Assembly (NCBI GenBank): GCA_964489525.1
Contig: CAZAYY010000013.1
Coordinates: 42,029 to 106,028 of the forward strand
Direction of reading: 5' to 3'
DNA length: 64,000 bases
From: CAZAYY01 sp964489525
Lineage (GTDB): Bacteria; Chloroflexota; Anaerolineae; Anaerolineales; JABWBV01
Shown: positions 57,107-64,000 of the stretch, piece by piece
Position numbering within the stretch: position 1 is the first letter of the stretch
Layout: each line of letters opens with the position of its first letter
Notes under the pieces: model-generated
What the model was told of the DNA's origin: nothing
The model's database searches: none
What the model saw: the letters and a program-made list of their open reading frames with translations, nothing else
Translations under genes and position numbers: made by a program

Positions 57107-57885
57107 AGGCTTTCCTCAAGCAGGTGGGTGGGCCGGACAAGCACACCCTGTGATTTTAAATAAGTTTTGACCTGTTCGATGGTCAGTTGGTTGTCGTGAA
57201 ACAGGGATGCCGCCAGGGCCGCGTCGGCTTTCCCGGCGGTGAGTACTTCGGCAAAATGGCGCAGTTCCCCTGCGCCGCCGCTGGCGATGACGGGCACAGG
57301 CACGGCTTCCGCAATCCGGCGGGTGAGTTCAATGTCATAGCCCGCCAGGGTGCCATCGGCATCCATGCTGGTCAGCAAAATTTCGCCAGCGCCCAACCCC
57401 ACCGCCTGGACAGCCCATTCAATCGCATCCAGCCCGGTGGGCTTGCGCCCGCCATGCACGAAAACTTCCCAGGTTCCAGCAGGGGTGCGGCGGGCGTCAA
57501 TGGCCAGCACAATGCACTGGCTGCCGAACCGTTCAGCGCCCACGCTCAGCAAGGTTGGCTGGTGGACCGCAGCCGAGTTGATGCTCACTTTATCTGCCCC
57601 GGCCAGCAGCATCCGGCGCATATCGTCCAGGCTGCGAATGCCGCCGCCCACGGTGAAGGGCAGAAAAACCTGGTCGGCGACTTTGCGCACCACATCTTCC
57701 ATGGTGGCCCGCCCTTCGTGGGTGGCGGAGATATCCAGGAATACCAGTTCGTCTGCACCCATGGTGTCGTACAGCCTGGCCTGTTCCACCGGGTCACCGG
57801 CGTCGCGCAGGTTGACAAAGTTAACCCCTTTGACCACGCGCCCTTCTTTTACATCCAGGCAGGGAATAATTCTTTTTGCTAACAA
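57103..57885 (-). CDS. hisF: Imidazole glycerol phosphate synthase, cyclase subunit
   Basis: 260 aa from a TTG start at 57885, chosen because it gives the family N-terminus LAKRIIPCLDVKEGRVVKG and has AAAGGAGAGG just upstream; longer in-frame starts overlap hisA. TIM barrel with catalytic Asp in PCLDV and in LLTSMDADGT. It uses ammonia from HisH to make IGP and AICAR. Lies 19 bp after hisA. Confidence 0.95.
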   Translation of the reverse strand: MLAKRIIPCLDVKEGRVVKGVNFVNLRDAGDPVEQARLYDTMGADELVFLDISATHEGRATMEDVVRKVADQVFLPFTVGGGIRSLDDMRRMLLAGADKVSINSAAVHQPTLLSVGAERFGSQCIVLAIDARRTPAGTWEVFVHGGRKPTGLDAIEWAVQAVGLGAGEILLTSMDADGTLAGYDIELTRRIAEAVPVPVIASGGAGELRHFAEVLTAGKADAALAASLFHDNQLTIEQVKTYLKSQGVLVRPTHLLEESL

Positions 57886-57904
57886 AATAACCTCTCCTTT
57901 GGCT

Positions 57905-58642
57905 TCAGGCCCGGGCGATGCGCAGCGCATCGGGCAGGTGGATTGCCCCGGTGTAGATGGCTTTGCCAATGATCATGCCCGCCAGCCCGGCGGTTTTGAC
58001 CGTTTCGACATCGGCCAGGCTGGAAGCGCCGCCAGAGGCAATCACGTTCAACCCGGTGGCCTGGGCCAGTTCCTGGGTGGCCTGTACATCAATGCCCGTT
58101 CCGGCGCCATCGCGCTGGATGTTGGTGAAAACCAGGGTGGTCACGCCCAGGCGGGCCATCTGCTGCCCCAACTGCACGGGCGCCAGGCCGGTCTGGCCAA
58201 GCCAGCCGCGGGTTCGCACGCCGTCGGGTTTGGCGTCAATTCCAACCCCGATGCGCTCCGGGCCAAACTGTTCCAGCGCCTGTGCCACCAGGGCCGGGTT
58301 TTCCACGGCGGCTGTGCCCAGGATGGCGCGCTGGACACCCAGCGAGAAGGCCGCTTCCAGGTCGGGCAGGCTGCGCAGCCCGCCGCCAAATTGGATGTTC
58401 AGGCCGGGCGCAGCGGCCAAAATTTCGCGCAGGGCGGCCTGGTTGGCCTGGTCCTGGGCGTCAAAAGCGCCATCCAGGTTGACCACGTGCAGCCATGCCG
58501 CACCCATGGCCTGCCACTGGCGGGCCACAGCGCCAGGATCGCTGCTGAACGTGGTTTGTTGGTTGGGGTCGCCCTGGGTCAGCCGGACCACCTGCCCGGC
58601 GCGCAAATCAATGGCGGGGTAGATTGTAAATTCGGGTTTCAT
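57905..58642 (-). CDS. hisA: ProFAR isomerase
   Basis: 245 aa from the ATG at 58642, which overlaps the hisH stop (ATGA). TIM barrel: IYPAIDLRAGQVVRLTQGD with the catalytic Asp, HVVNLDGAF, IQFGGGLRS, VFTNIQRDGAGTG, NVIASGGASS. Isomerises ProFAR to PRFAR. Upstream in-frame ATGs lie inside hisH. Confidence 0.95.
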   Translation of the reverse strand: MKPEFTIYPAIDLRAGQVVRLTQGDPNQQTTFSSDPGAVARQWQAMGAAWLHVVNLDGAFDAQDQANQAALREILAAAPGLNIQFGGGLRSLPDLEAAFSLGVQRAILGTAAVENPALVAQALEQFGPERIGVGIDAKPDGVRTRGWLGQTGLAPVQLGQQMARLGVTTLVFTNIQRDGAGTGIDVQATQELAQATGLNVIASGGASSLADVETVKTAGLAGMIIGKAIYTGAIHLPDALRIARA

Positions 58643-59265
58643 TCGCAGCGCTCCACAAAATTTCGTAAAATTTTCAGCCCGACCGCCTGGCTTTTTTCCG
58701 GGTGAAACTGAACGCCGTACAGGTTGTCGCACCAGACGCTGGATGCATAGCGAATGCCATATTCTGTATGGGCGCTGGCATCGCTTTTTTGGGCGGGGTC
58801 GCAGTAGTAGCTGTGGTTGAAATAGGCAAAGGCTCCCTGGGGCAGGCCGGTGAACAAAGGTGAAATGGGTTCGGGAAACCAGAGCATGTTCCACCCGGTT
58901 TGGGGGATTTTAAGCTCCTGGGATTCAAACCGCCGCACCCGCCCTTGCAGCAGCCCCAACCCGGGGTGACTACCCATCTCTTCCCCCACCTCAAAAAACA
59001 TCTGCATCCCGACGCAAATGCCCAGCAGCGGAACGCCCCGCCGGGCGACCTCGAGAATGGTTTCTTCTAGGCCGCGGCTGCGCAGCCCAGCCATGCAGTC
59101 CCCAAATGCGCCCACGCCGGGCAGAACCACCTTGCTGGCGTTCAGAATCTGGCTGGCGTCATCGGTCAGGCGGACGTTGGCCCCGGCGTGTTCCAGGGCT
59201 TTAGATACCGAGCGCAGGTTGCCTGCGCCGTGGTCAACCAGGGCGATGATTTTGTTCTGGTTCAT
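58639..59265 (-). CDS. hisH: Imidazole glycerol phosphate synthase, glutaminase subunit
   Basis: 208 aa class I amidotransferase: ALVDHGAGNLRSVSKAL, LPGVGAFGDCM, the nucleophile Cys in LLGICVGMQMFFE, and GVQFHPEKSQ with the His-Glu pair. Supplies ammonia to HisF. Overlaps hisB by 4 bp and hisA by 4 bp. Confidence 0.95.
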   Translation of the reverse strand: MNQNKIIALVDHGAGNLRSVSKALEHAGANVRLTDDASQILNASKVVLPGVGAFGDCMAGLRSRGLEETILEVARRGVPLLGICVGMQMFFEVGEEMGSHPGLGLLQGRVRRFESQELKIPQTGWNMLWFPEPISPLFTGLPQGAFAYFNHSYYCDPAQKSDASAHTEYGIRYASSVWCDNLYGVQFHPEKSQAVGLKILRNFVERCE

Positions 59266-59855
59266 GCGGTCAGGGTTCCTTTGGTGCTGGGGATGGCGTT
59301 GGCGCGGCGCGGGTCAAAACGAACCGCCGCATCCAGCGCCCGGCCCAGGGCTTTGAACAGGGCCTCGGCTTTGTGGTGGTCGTCGCGCCCATACAGCACC
59401 CGGGCGTGCAGGTTGCATTTTGCGTGCACCGCAAACGATTCCAGGATGTGGGGAACCAGGCTGGTGGGCAGTGTGCCAATGGCCGGGCTGTTCCATTCTG
59501 CTTCAATCACCGCGTAGGGCCGGCCCGAAAAGTCCACGGCCACAAACGCCAGGCTTTCATCCATCGGGACGTAAAAAGAACCCATCCGCACGATGCCTTT
59601 GCGGTCGCCCAGGGCAGCGTCGAAAGCCTGGCCGAGCACAATGGCGCAGTCTTCGGCGGTGTGGTGGGCGTCAATCTCCAGGTCGCCCACGGCTTCCAGC
59701 TTCAGGTCGAACAGGCCGTGGACGGCCACGTGGTGGAGCATGTGATCCAGGAAGCCGATCCCGGTGCGCACCTGGGTGATGCCGGAGCCGTCCAGGTTCA
59801 GGCTCAGGCGGATATCGGTTTCATTGGTTTTTCTGTGAATTTCATGCCTGCGCAT
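59262..59855 (-). CDS. hisB: Imidazoleglycerol-phosphate dehydratase
   Basis: 197 aa, monofunctional (no HisN phosphatase domain). IGFLDHMLHHVAVHGLFDL, DAHHTAEDCAIVLGQAF, AEWNSPAIG.LP and CNLHARVLYGRDDHHKAEALFKALGRAL provide the manganese-binding His/Glu pattern. The separate histidinol-phosphate phosphatase is not visible in the operon. Confidence 0.95.
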   Translation of the reverse strand: MRRHEIHRKTNETDIRLSLNLDGSGITQVRTGIGFLDHMLHHVAVHGLFDLKLEAVGDLEIDAHHTAEDCAIVLGQAFDAALGDRKGIVRMGSFYVPMDESLAFVAVDFSGRPYAVIEAEWNSPAIGTLPTSLVPHILESFAVHAKCNLHARVLYGRDDHHKAEALFKALGRALDAAVRFDPRRANAIPSTKGTLTA

Positions 59856-59869
59856 AATGTCCTCCGAGT

Positions 59870-60994
59870 TTATAAGGATTTGAGAGCCTCAACCAGGGCA
59901 TCGGTGTGTTCGGGTTTGCCAACGCTGATGCGGATATGGTCGCGCAGCCCCGGTTTGTTGAAGTACCGGATCAGGAAGCCCTTTTCAGCAAGCCGCTGTT
60001 TGATTTCTGCGGCATCTCTGCCAACCACCTGGCAGAGAATGAAGTTCGACTGGCTGGGGTAGGGCTTCAACCACGGGATGTGCGCCAGCAGCCCGGCCAG
60101 CCTTGTGCGTTCATCCACCAGCAGTTTGCCAACCCGTTCGAGCGAGCCGGCATTCTCCAGGGAGACGATTGCCGCCGTGGAAGCCGCCACAGAGACATTA
60201 TACGGCTGTTTAACCTTCCACAGGTGCGGCATCAGCGCCGAGGGAAAAACCCCATAGCCAACCCGCAGCCCCGCCAACCCGGCCCACTTGCTGAAGGTGC
60301 GCAGCACCACCAGGTTGTTCCGGCGGGCTGCCTCCTGGATGTACGAGCTGCCCGGCGTGGCAAATTCAATATAGGCCTCATCCAGAACCACCAGAACCGG
60401 GAGAGCAAGAATTTGTTCGAGCATTTCCGGGGGAATTGGTCCACCATCCGGGTTGTTGGGGGAGGCCAGGAAAAGCAGGCGGGGCTGGTGGGTTTTTACC
60501 GCTGCCAAAATGCCCGTCAGGTCGAGCGAAAAATCGGGCAGGCGGGGCACATTCACCACCCTGGCGTTCTGCAGGTCGGCGTCAAACTGGTACATGCCAA
60601 AGGTGGGCGGGCAGTTCAAGACCACATCCCCGGCGCCCACGCACACCCGCATCAGCAGGTCAATCAATTCATCTGCGCCTGCGCCGGCCAGGATGTTCTC
60701 AAAGGGAACCTCCAACCGCTCCGCCAGTTTTCTGCGCAGGGCCTGGCTTTGCGGGTCGGGGTAAATGTGGGCATACGGCATGGCGGCCAGGGCTTGCAGG
60801 ACCTCTGGCAGCGGGCCGTAGGGGTTTTCGTTGGCGTCCAGCTTGACCAGGGTCGAGGCGGGCAGGCCTAATTTTTCGGACAGCACCTCGAACGGCAAAA
60901 TCGGTTCGTAGGCCGGCATCTCCAAAATATGCGGCTGGACAAAAGAAACGGGGTTGGCCGATAGGCCCATTCGGGGGGAGGATGTGCTGCTCAT
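59870..60994 (-). CDS. hisC: Histidinol-phosphate aminotransferase
   Basis: 374 aa from the ATG at 60994, preceded by AGGAGCAAACCCC and lying 16 bp after hisD; an ATG at 61072 would overlap hisD. Fold-type I PLP enzyme: LDANENPYGPLPEVLQAL, GAGADELIDLLMRV, FLASPNNPDGG, DEAYIEFA, PLP Lys in LRTFSKWAGLAGLRVGYG. Transfers the amino group from glutamate to imidazole acetol phosphate. Confidence 0.94.
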   Translation of the reverse strand: MSSTSSPRMGLSANPVSFVQPHILEMPAYEPILPFEVLSEKLGLPASTLVKLDANENPYGPLPEVLQALAAMPYAHIYPDPQSQALRRKLAERLEVPFENILAGAGADELIDLLMRVCVGAGDVVLNCPPTFGMYQFDADLQNARVVNVPRLPDFSLDLTGILAAVKTHQPRLLFLASPNNPDGGPIPPEMLEQILALPVLVVLDEAYIEFATPGSSYIQEAARRNNLVVLRTFSKWAGLAGLRVGYGVFPSALMPHLWKVKQPYNVSVAASTAAIVSLENAGSLERVGKLLVDERTRLAGLLAHIPWLKPYPSQSNFILCQVVGRDAAEIKQRLAEKGFLIRYFNKPGLRDHIRISVGKPEHTDALVEALKSL

Positions 60995-61010
60995 GGGGTT
61001 TGCTCCTGGC

Positions 61011-62324
61011 TCAGGCCTTGGCGCGAAAATCGGCGGCGGCGGCGTGGGCGGTGAGCTGTTCTTCGCGGGCAAAGTCGGCCGCGTCCAGGCTCAGGGCCGC
61101 TGCGGAAGCCCGGTCCAGTTCGACAAGGCTGGTGATTTTCACGAAGTCCATCACATTCAAGGGGGAGGCAAAGCGGGCGCTGCCCCCGGTGGGCATGACA
61201 TGGCTTGGCCCGGCAATATAATCGCCCAGCACCTCGAAAGAATATTCGCCCACGAAAATCCCCCCGGCATTGCGCAGCAAAGGCAGCAGCCCCTGCTCGT
61301 CCCTGACCGAGATGCATAGGTGTTCTGCGGCATAGGCATTGGCCAGTTGGGCGGCTTCTGCCAGGCTGTGCACCAGGACAATCCCGCTGCGGTTGGGGAT
61401 GGATTGGGAGAGGATATCGGTGCGGGTCAGCGATTCCATCTGGCGGGCAGCCGCGGCCTGGACAGCCCCGGCAAGTTCCTGGCTGGTGGTGAGCAAGATG
61501 GCGCTGGCCAGCACATCGTGTTCGGCCTGGGCCAGCATGTCTGCGGCCACCCATTCCGGGTTGGCGCTGTCATCGGCAATCACCATGGTTTCGGTAGGCC
61601 CGGCCAGCCCATCCAGCCCGACCGCGCCAAACACCTGGCGCTTGGCCAGGGTGACCCACAAATTCCCTGCGCCGACAATTTTGTCTACCTTCGGGATGGT
61701 GGCCGTGCCAAAGGCCATGGCCCCAATTGCCTGGGCGCCACCCACCTGGTAGACCCGGTCCAGCCCACACAGGTAAGCCGCCGCCAGGATGCTGTTGTGC
61801 GGGTTTGGCGGGGTGCAGACCACGATATCGCTCACCCCGGCCACCTGGGCAGGGATGACCGACATCAGCAGCGAGGAGGGCAGCGGGGCCGAACCGCCGG
61901 GGACGTATACCCCCGCCCGCTCCACCGGGATGGCGCGCTGGCCCAGCCTGCCGCCCAGGGTGTTGGTTTCCCAGTTGGGCAGCGGTTGAAATTCGTGAAA
62001 GCGCCGGATGCGGCCGGCGGCGGTTTGCATCACCTGCTGCATCCGGGGGGCAAGGGTTTCCCAGGCTTCCTTCAGGCGGGTCTGCGGAATGACGATATCC
62101 TGGGGGGCATCCCGGTCCAGCAGCCTGCTCCAGGCGGAGACTGCCGGGTCGCCTTCCTGCCAGATGGAGGTCAGGATTTTTTCCACGGCTTTTTCAGGGG
62201 TCATGCCCGGGCCGAATAACTTTTCGGTGCCCGCCAGCAGGCTTTGCGGGTAGTCCATCAGGTGCAGCGGCTTGCGCAGCAGGATGGTGGAAGCGGCTTC
62301 TTGAGGGGTATAGCGTTTAAACAT
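61011..62324 (-). CDS. hisD: Histidinol dehydrogenase
   Basis: 437 aa zinc enzyme that oxidises histidinol to histidine using NAD. RAIPVERAGVYVPGGSAPLPSSLLM, KVDKIVGAGNLWVTLAKRQVFG, AGPTETMVIADDSANPEWVAADMLAQAEHD and YIAGPSHVMPTGGSARFASPLNV match the family, including the Glu/His metal and catalytic residues. Starts 8 bp inside the hisG end. Confidence 0.96.
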   Translation of the reverse strand: MFKRYTPQEAASTILLRKPLHLMDYPQSLLAGTEKLFGPGMTPEKAVEKILTSIWQEGDPAVSAWSRLLDRDAPQDIVIPQTRLKEAWETLAPRMQQVMQTAAGRIRRFHEFQPLPNWETNTLGGRLGQRAIPVERAGVYVPGGSAPLPSSLLMSVIPAQVAGVSDIVVCTPPNPHNSILAAAYLCGLDRVYQVGGAQAIGAMAFGTATIPKVDKIVGAGNLWVTLAKRQVFGAVGLDGLAGPTETMVIADDSANPEWVAADMLAQAEHDVLASAILLTTSQELAGAVQAAAARQMESLTRTDILSQSIPNRSGIVLVHSLAEAAQLANAYAAEHLCISVRDEQGLLPLLRNAGGIFVGEYSFEVLGDYIAGPSHVMPTGGSARFASPLNVMDFVKITSLVELDRASAAALSLDAADFAREEQLTAHAAAADFRAKA

Positions 62325-63369
62325 GGGGTGCTCCTTTGTTGAAATGGTTCAAGGCCGCCAGCATCTGCCTGTATTCCAGCGGCTCCTCTTCAAAAATATA
62401 GGTTACCGGGGTGACCACCACGCCGCTGCCGCCCACCTCGCGTAGTTCGCGAATGGCCAGGGGCAGCAGATCTTTGCGGACGATGATATGGATATCAAAC
62501 CACGAATCCCCATCGCGGGTGTAGATGGGCGCAATGGTGGGGCCTTGCAGACCGCCAATGATGCTTTTTGAAAACATGGCCCTGGCGATGGCCTCCGCAG
62601 AAGCGCCGCGTACGTTGGCAAACACCGACACATTTTCCACCGCGCGCAGGTGGGCGACAATGTATTCAATCAGTGAACGCGCCGTTTCCAGAATCTTCGG
62701 GTTGTTCGCCAGGCCGGCCCGGTTGGCCACCAAACACGCCTGGGACTTCAGCACCAGGCCATCTTCCAATTTGCGCAGGCGGTTGTCCCGCAGGGTGGTG
62801 CCTGTGGATACCAGGTCAATAATCAGGTCGGCATAGCCAATGGTGGGCGCAATTTCAAGGGTGCCTTCCGCCTGGAGCAGTTGGCTGTCTTCCAACTGGT
62901 GTTTTTTCAGAAAGCCCCGCGCCAGGTTGGTGAACTTGGTGGCAATCCGCAGCGGGCGGCCCAGGCTGTCCTGCCATTTTTTCAAATCTTCCATTCGCTG
63001 GACTGCCTGGTTTTCTTCCGGAACGATGACATTGAGGCTGCACTGGCCAAAACCCAGGTCATCCAGCAGGGGCAGGATTGCGCCGTCCTCGAAGGGCGAA
63101 GGCCCCCGGTCTTCGTCCTTTACCCCGTACTCGCCAACCACATCCCAGCCGGTGATGCCAAAATCCACGCTGCCATCGCGCACGCTGACCACAATATCGC
63201 CGGGGCGTTGGAACAGCACCGTCACCCCGGGCAGGGCCGGGATGGTGGCCTGGTACTGGCGGGGGTTGGGCTTATACACTTTCAGCCCGGCGTTCGCCAG
63301 CAGAACCAGGGTTTCTTCGGCCAGGACGCCCTTGCTGGGCAGCGCCAAACGGATATCTTTTCTTTGCAT
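62317..63369 (-). CDS. hisG: ATP phosphoribosyltransferase, long form
   Basis: 350 aa. First, feedback-controlled enzyme of histidine synthesis. Catalytic domains with IRLALPSKGVL, DFGITGWDVVGEYG, LRIATKFTNLARGF, GTLEIAPTIGYADLIIDLVSTGTTLRDN, and the C-terminal regulatory ACT-like domain (from about residue 265: GLQGPTIAPIYTR, FDIHIIVRKDLLPLAIRELR) that binds histidine in the long-form enzymes. No hisZ is needed. AGGTAATGCTGT with GGAGG precedes the ATG. It follows the leader-peptide attenuator. Confidence 0.95.
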   Translation of the reverse strand: MQRKDIRLALPSKGVLAEETLVLLANAGLKVYKPNPRQYQATIPALPGVTVLFQRPGDIVVSVRDGSVDFGITGWDVVGEYGVKDEDRGPSPFEDGAILPLLDDLGFGQCSLNVIVPEENQAVQRMEDLKKWQDSLGRPLRIATKFTNLARGFLKKHQLEDSQLLQAEGTLEIAPTIGYADLIIDLVSTGTTLRDNRLRKLEDGLVLKSQACLVANRAGLANNPKILETARSLIEYIVAHLRAVENVSVFANVRGASAEAIARAMFSKSIIGGLQGPTIAPIYTRDGDSWFDIHIIVRKDLLPLAIRELREVGGSGVVVTPVTYIFEEEPLEYRQMLAALNHFNKGAPHV

Positions 63370-63393
63370 ACAGCATTACCTCCAAATAGACAT

Positions 63394-63423
63394 AAAAAAA
63401 GCACTCCCCGCCGGGGAGTGCTC
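63394..63423 (-). terminator. his attenuator terminator
   Basis: On the his strand a 10-bp stem AGCACTCCCC/GGGGAGTGCT (63413-63422 with 63400-63409, 3-nt loop) is followed by seven T (63400-63394). It lies 25 nt before hisG, after the leader peptide, so it would cut transcription of the operon unless prevented. Confidence 0.88.
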
Positions 63424-63456
63424 ATGGGTTTCGCCTGGGTCTGGCTTAAGCAATCC
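63415..63456 (-). promoter_or_regulatory. his antiterminator pairing
   Basis: Segment GGATTGCTT (63448-63456, his strand) can pair with GAGCACTCC (63415-63423) with one mismatch and one G-U pair, destroying the terminator stem. Its first base is the last base of the leader stop codon, so a ribosome at the stop would cover it. Confidence 0.7.
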
Positions 63457-63518
63457 TAACCGGTGGGTGGCCGGGTGCATAAACCATGATGGTGATGAAC
63501 AAATGCGGTTTGTTTCAT
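63456..63518 (-). CDS. hisL: his operon leader peptide (hisL-like)
   Basis: 20 codons from the ATG at 63518 to TAG at 63456-63458; residues 7-13 are VHHHHGL, four consecutive His codons. The ATG lies 10 nt after an extended -10 with no ribosome-binding site, so translation would begin on an essentially leaderless mRNA. The stop codon touches the antiterminator arm and a canonical terminator follows, so ribosome stalling on His codons would favour antitermination and a ribosome reaching the stop would favour termination. The design parallels enterobacterial hisL but the peptide sequence is unrelated apart from the His run. Confidence 0.85.
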   Translation of the reverse strand: MKQTAFVHHHHGLCTRPPTG

Positions 63519-63528
63519 AACGGACAAG

Positions 63529-63557
63529 ATTTTAGCATAAGCCATTGCGAAAATCAA
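63529..63557 (-). promoter_or_regulatory. his operon promoter
   Basis: Minus-strand -35 TTGATT (63552-63557), 17-bp spacer, extended -10 TGC-TAAAAT (63529-63534), 10 nt to the leader ATG. Confidence 0.78.
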
Positions 63558-63570
63558 CCACCGATTTTTC

Positions 63571-63893
63571 GGATCGGGCTTGCGTGCCCTCCCCATGTAG
63601 CTACGGCTTCAGCCGTGCTCTCCCCATGTAGTTACGACTTTAGTCGTGCCTTCCACCTTTCTTCTACCCCATCATGCCAGCCCTCCGGGCTTGGGAAAAT
63701 TGTTCGCCATTCTCTATAATCATTTCAGCCCTCCGGGCTTGCGTGCCCTCCTATTCTAGTTGCCGCTTCAGTCGTGTCTCCCCTTTGCCCAGGTGACTGG
63801 CACCTCCAAGGTGACTGTCACCTTTTTTCCACCCCATCATGCCAGCCCTCCGGGCTTGCGTACCCTACCCATGTAGTTGCGGCTTCAGCCGTT
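63571..63893. repeat. Cluster of imperfect palindromic (REP-like) repeats
   Basis: Recurring small dyads: AGCCCTCCGGGCTT at 63679, 63727 and 63844 (partial at 63576); TACGGCTTCAGCCGTG-type stems at 63602, 63633 (ACGACTTTAGTCGT), 63761 and 63878; GGTGACTGGCACC at 63792 and GGTGACTGTCACC at 63810. CCCATCATGCCAGCCCTCC occurs twice (near 63668 and 63833) and CCATGTAG three times. Such elements resemble REP/MITE families mobilised by IS200-like (RAYT) transposases; no transposase is here. No gene is supported in 63558-64000. Confidence 0.65.
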
Positions 63894-63937
63894 GGCCAAC
63901 CCCAACGAGGCTTTAGAAAGCAGCCCATCCAGATTGC

Positions 63938-63973
63938 CACTCCCAGAACTCGCGACCCCGAAACCTGGGAGTG
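63938..63973. other. Hairpin near right edge
   Basis: CACTCCCAG (63938-63946) pairs with CTGGGAGTG (63965-63973), 18-nt loop, no T run. It may belong to a unit beyond the edge; nothing else is seen here. Confidence 0.35.
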
Positions 63974-64000
63974 AGGGTCACAACGGTTTCTGTGGCTATG

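Noticed and set aside
57350..58705. 451-codon open frame opposite hisF and hisA
   Set aside because: Antisense shadow in GC-rich sequence; composition (Ala, Ser, Pro, Arg) is typical of non-coding frames.
63571..63893. CRISPR array
   Set aside because: Repeats are short, of several types and unevenly spaced, without unique spacers of constant length, and no cas gene is present.

Overview
This 64 kb window is a densely coded bacterial chromosome segment of fairly high GC. The gene content best fits the Chloroflexota, most likely class Anaerolineae. The reasons are an FtsW fused to a penicillin-binding-protein domain behind a run of FHA genes, many surface proteins with Pro/Thr-rich linkers, an Aap-type amino-acid transporter, actinobacterial-looking signals (a mycobacterial-type adenosine kinase, GTTCAC repeats, a GAAC-type LexA box) and promoters that sit almost on top of start codons. 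The phylum call is inference from gene content. I saw no rRNA, tRNA, transposase, phage module or CRISPR array.

Layout. 1-4724 (-): three FHA proteins, mtnP and an FtsW-PBP fusion that runs off the left edge. 4811-6690 (+): archease and RtcB RNA ligase. 6780-11129 (-): aapJQMP amino-acid ABC transporter. 11472-17197 (-): PHP phosphoesterase, uvrB, a PhoP/PhoR-like two-component pair and a YbaK deacylase. 17316-19363 (+): secG and an orphan peptide-type binding protein. 19367-21808 (-): lytic transglycosylase lipoprotein. 22058-26225 (+): GNAT, then mtnA-adoK-ahcY. 26300-30729 (-): lipoprotein, deacylase, C39-like peptidase, response-regulator kinase, and recA. 30844-38088 (-): M23 peptidase, TolB-like protein, heterodimeric ABC exporter and a small hypothetical. 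38332-39486 (+): metB-type enzyme. 39465-48213 (-): leader peptide, alaS, a gp47-like protein, yqgF, mltG, cystathionine beta-synthase and thioredoxin-VKOR. 48254-51193 (-): hydrolase lipoprotein and YdcF. 51626-56377 (+): a second heterodimeric ABC exporter and a double GNAT. 56480-63518 (-): complete his operon with its leader. 63571-64000: imperfect palindromic repeats.

Metabolic links. MtnP, MtnA, AhcY, AdoK, cystathionine beta-synthase and the MetB-type enzyme together handle by-products of S-adenosylmethionine use (methylthioadenosine, adenosylhomocysteine) and transsulfuration, although they lie in four transcription units. Many of the remaining genes concern the envelope: FtsW-PBP, MltG, SLT, M23, YdcF, lipoproteins and exporters.

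Main discovery candidates. The his operon and alaS are each preceded by a short ORF rich in the cognate amino acid (four consecutive His codons; ten Ala codons). Each leader ORF starts exactly 10 nt after an extended -10 element, leaving almost no 5' UTR, and each is followed by mutually exclusive RNA pairings placed so that a ribosome at the leader stop codon would block one of them. This looks like attenuation driven by leaderless leader peptides. Several ordinary genes (SLT, response regulator, ydcF, fhaA) also have a -10 only 6-11 nt before the start codon.
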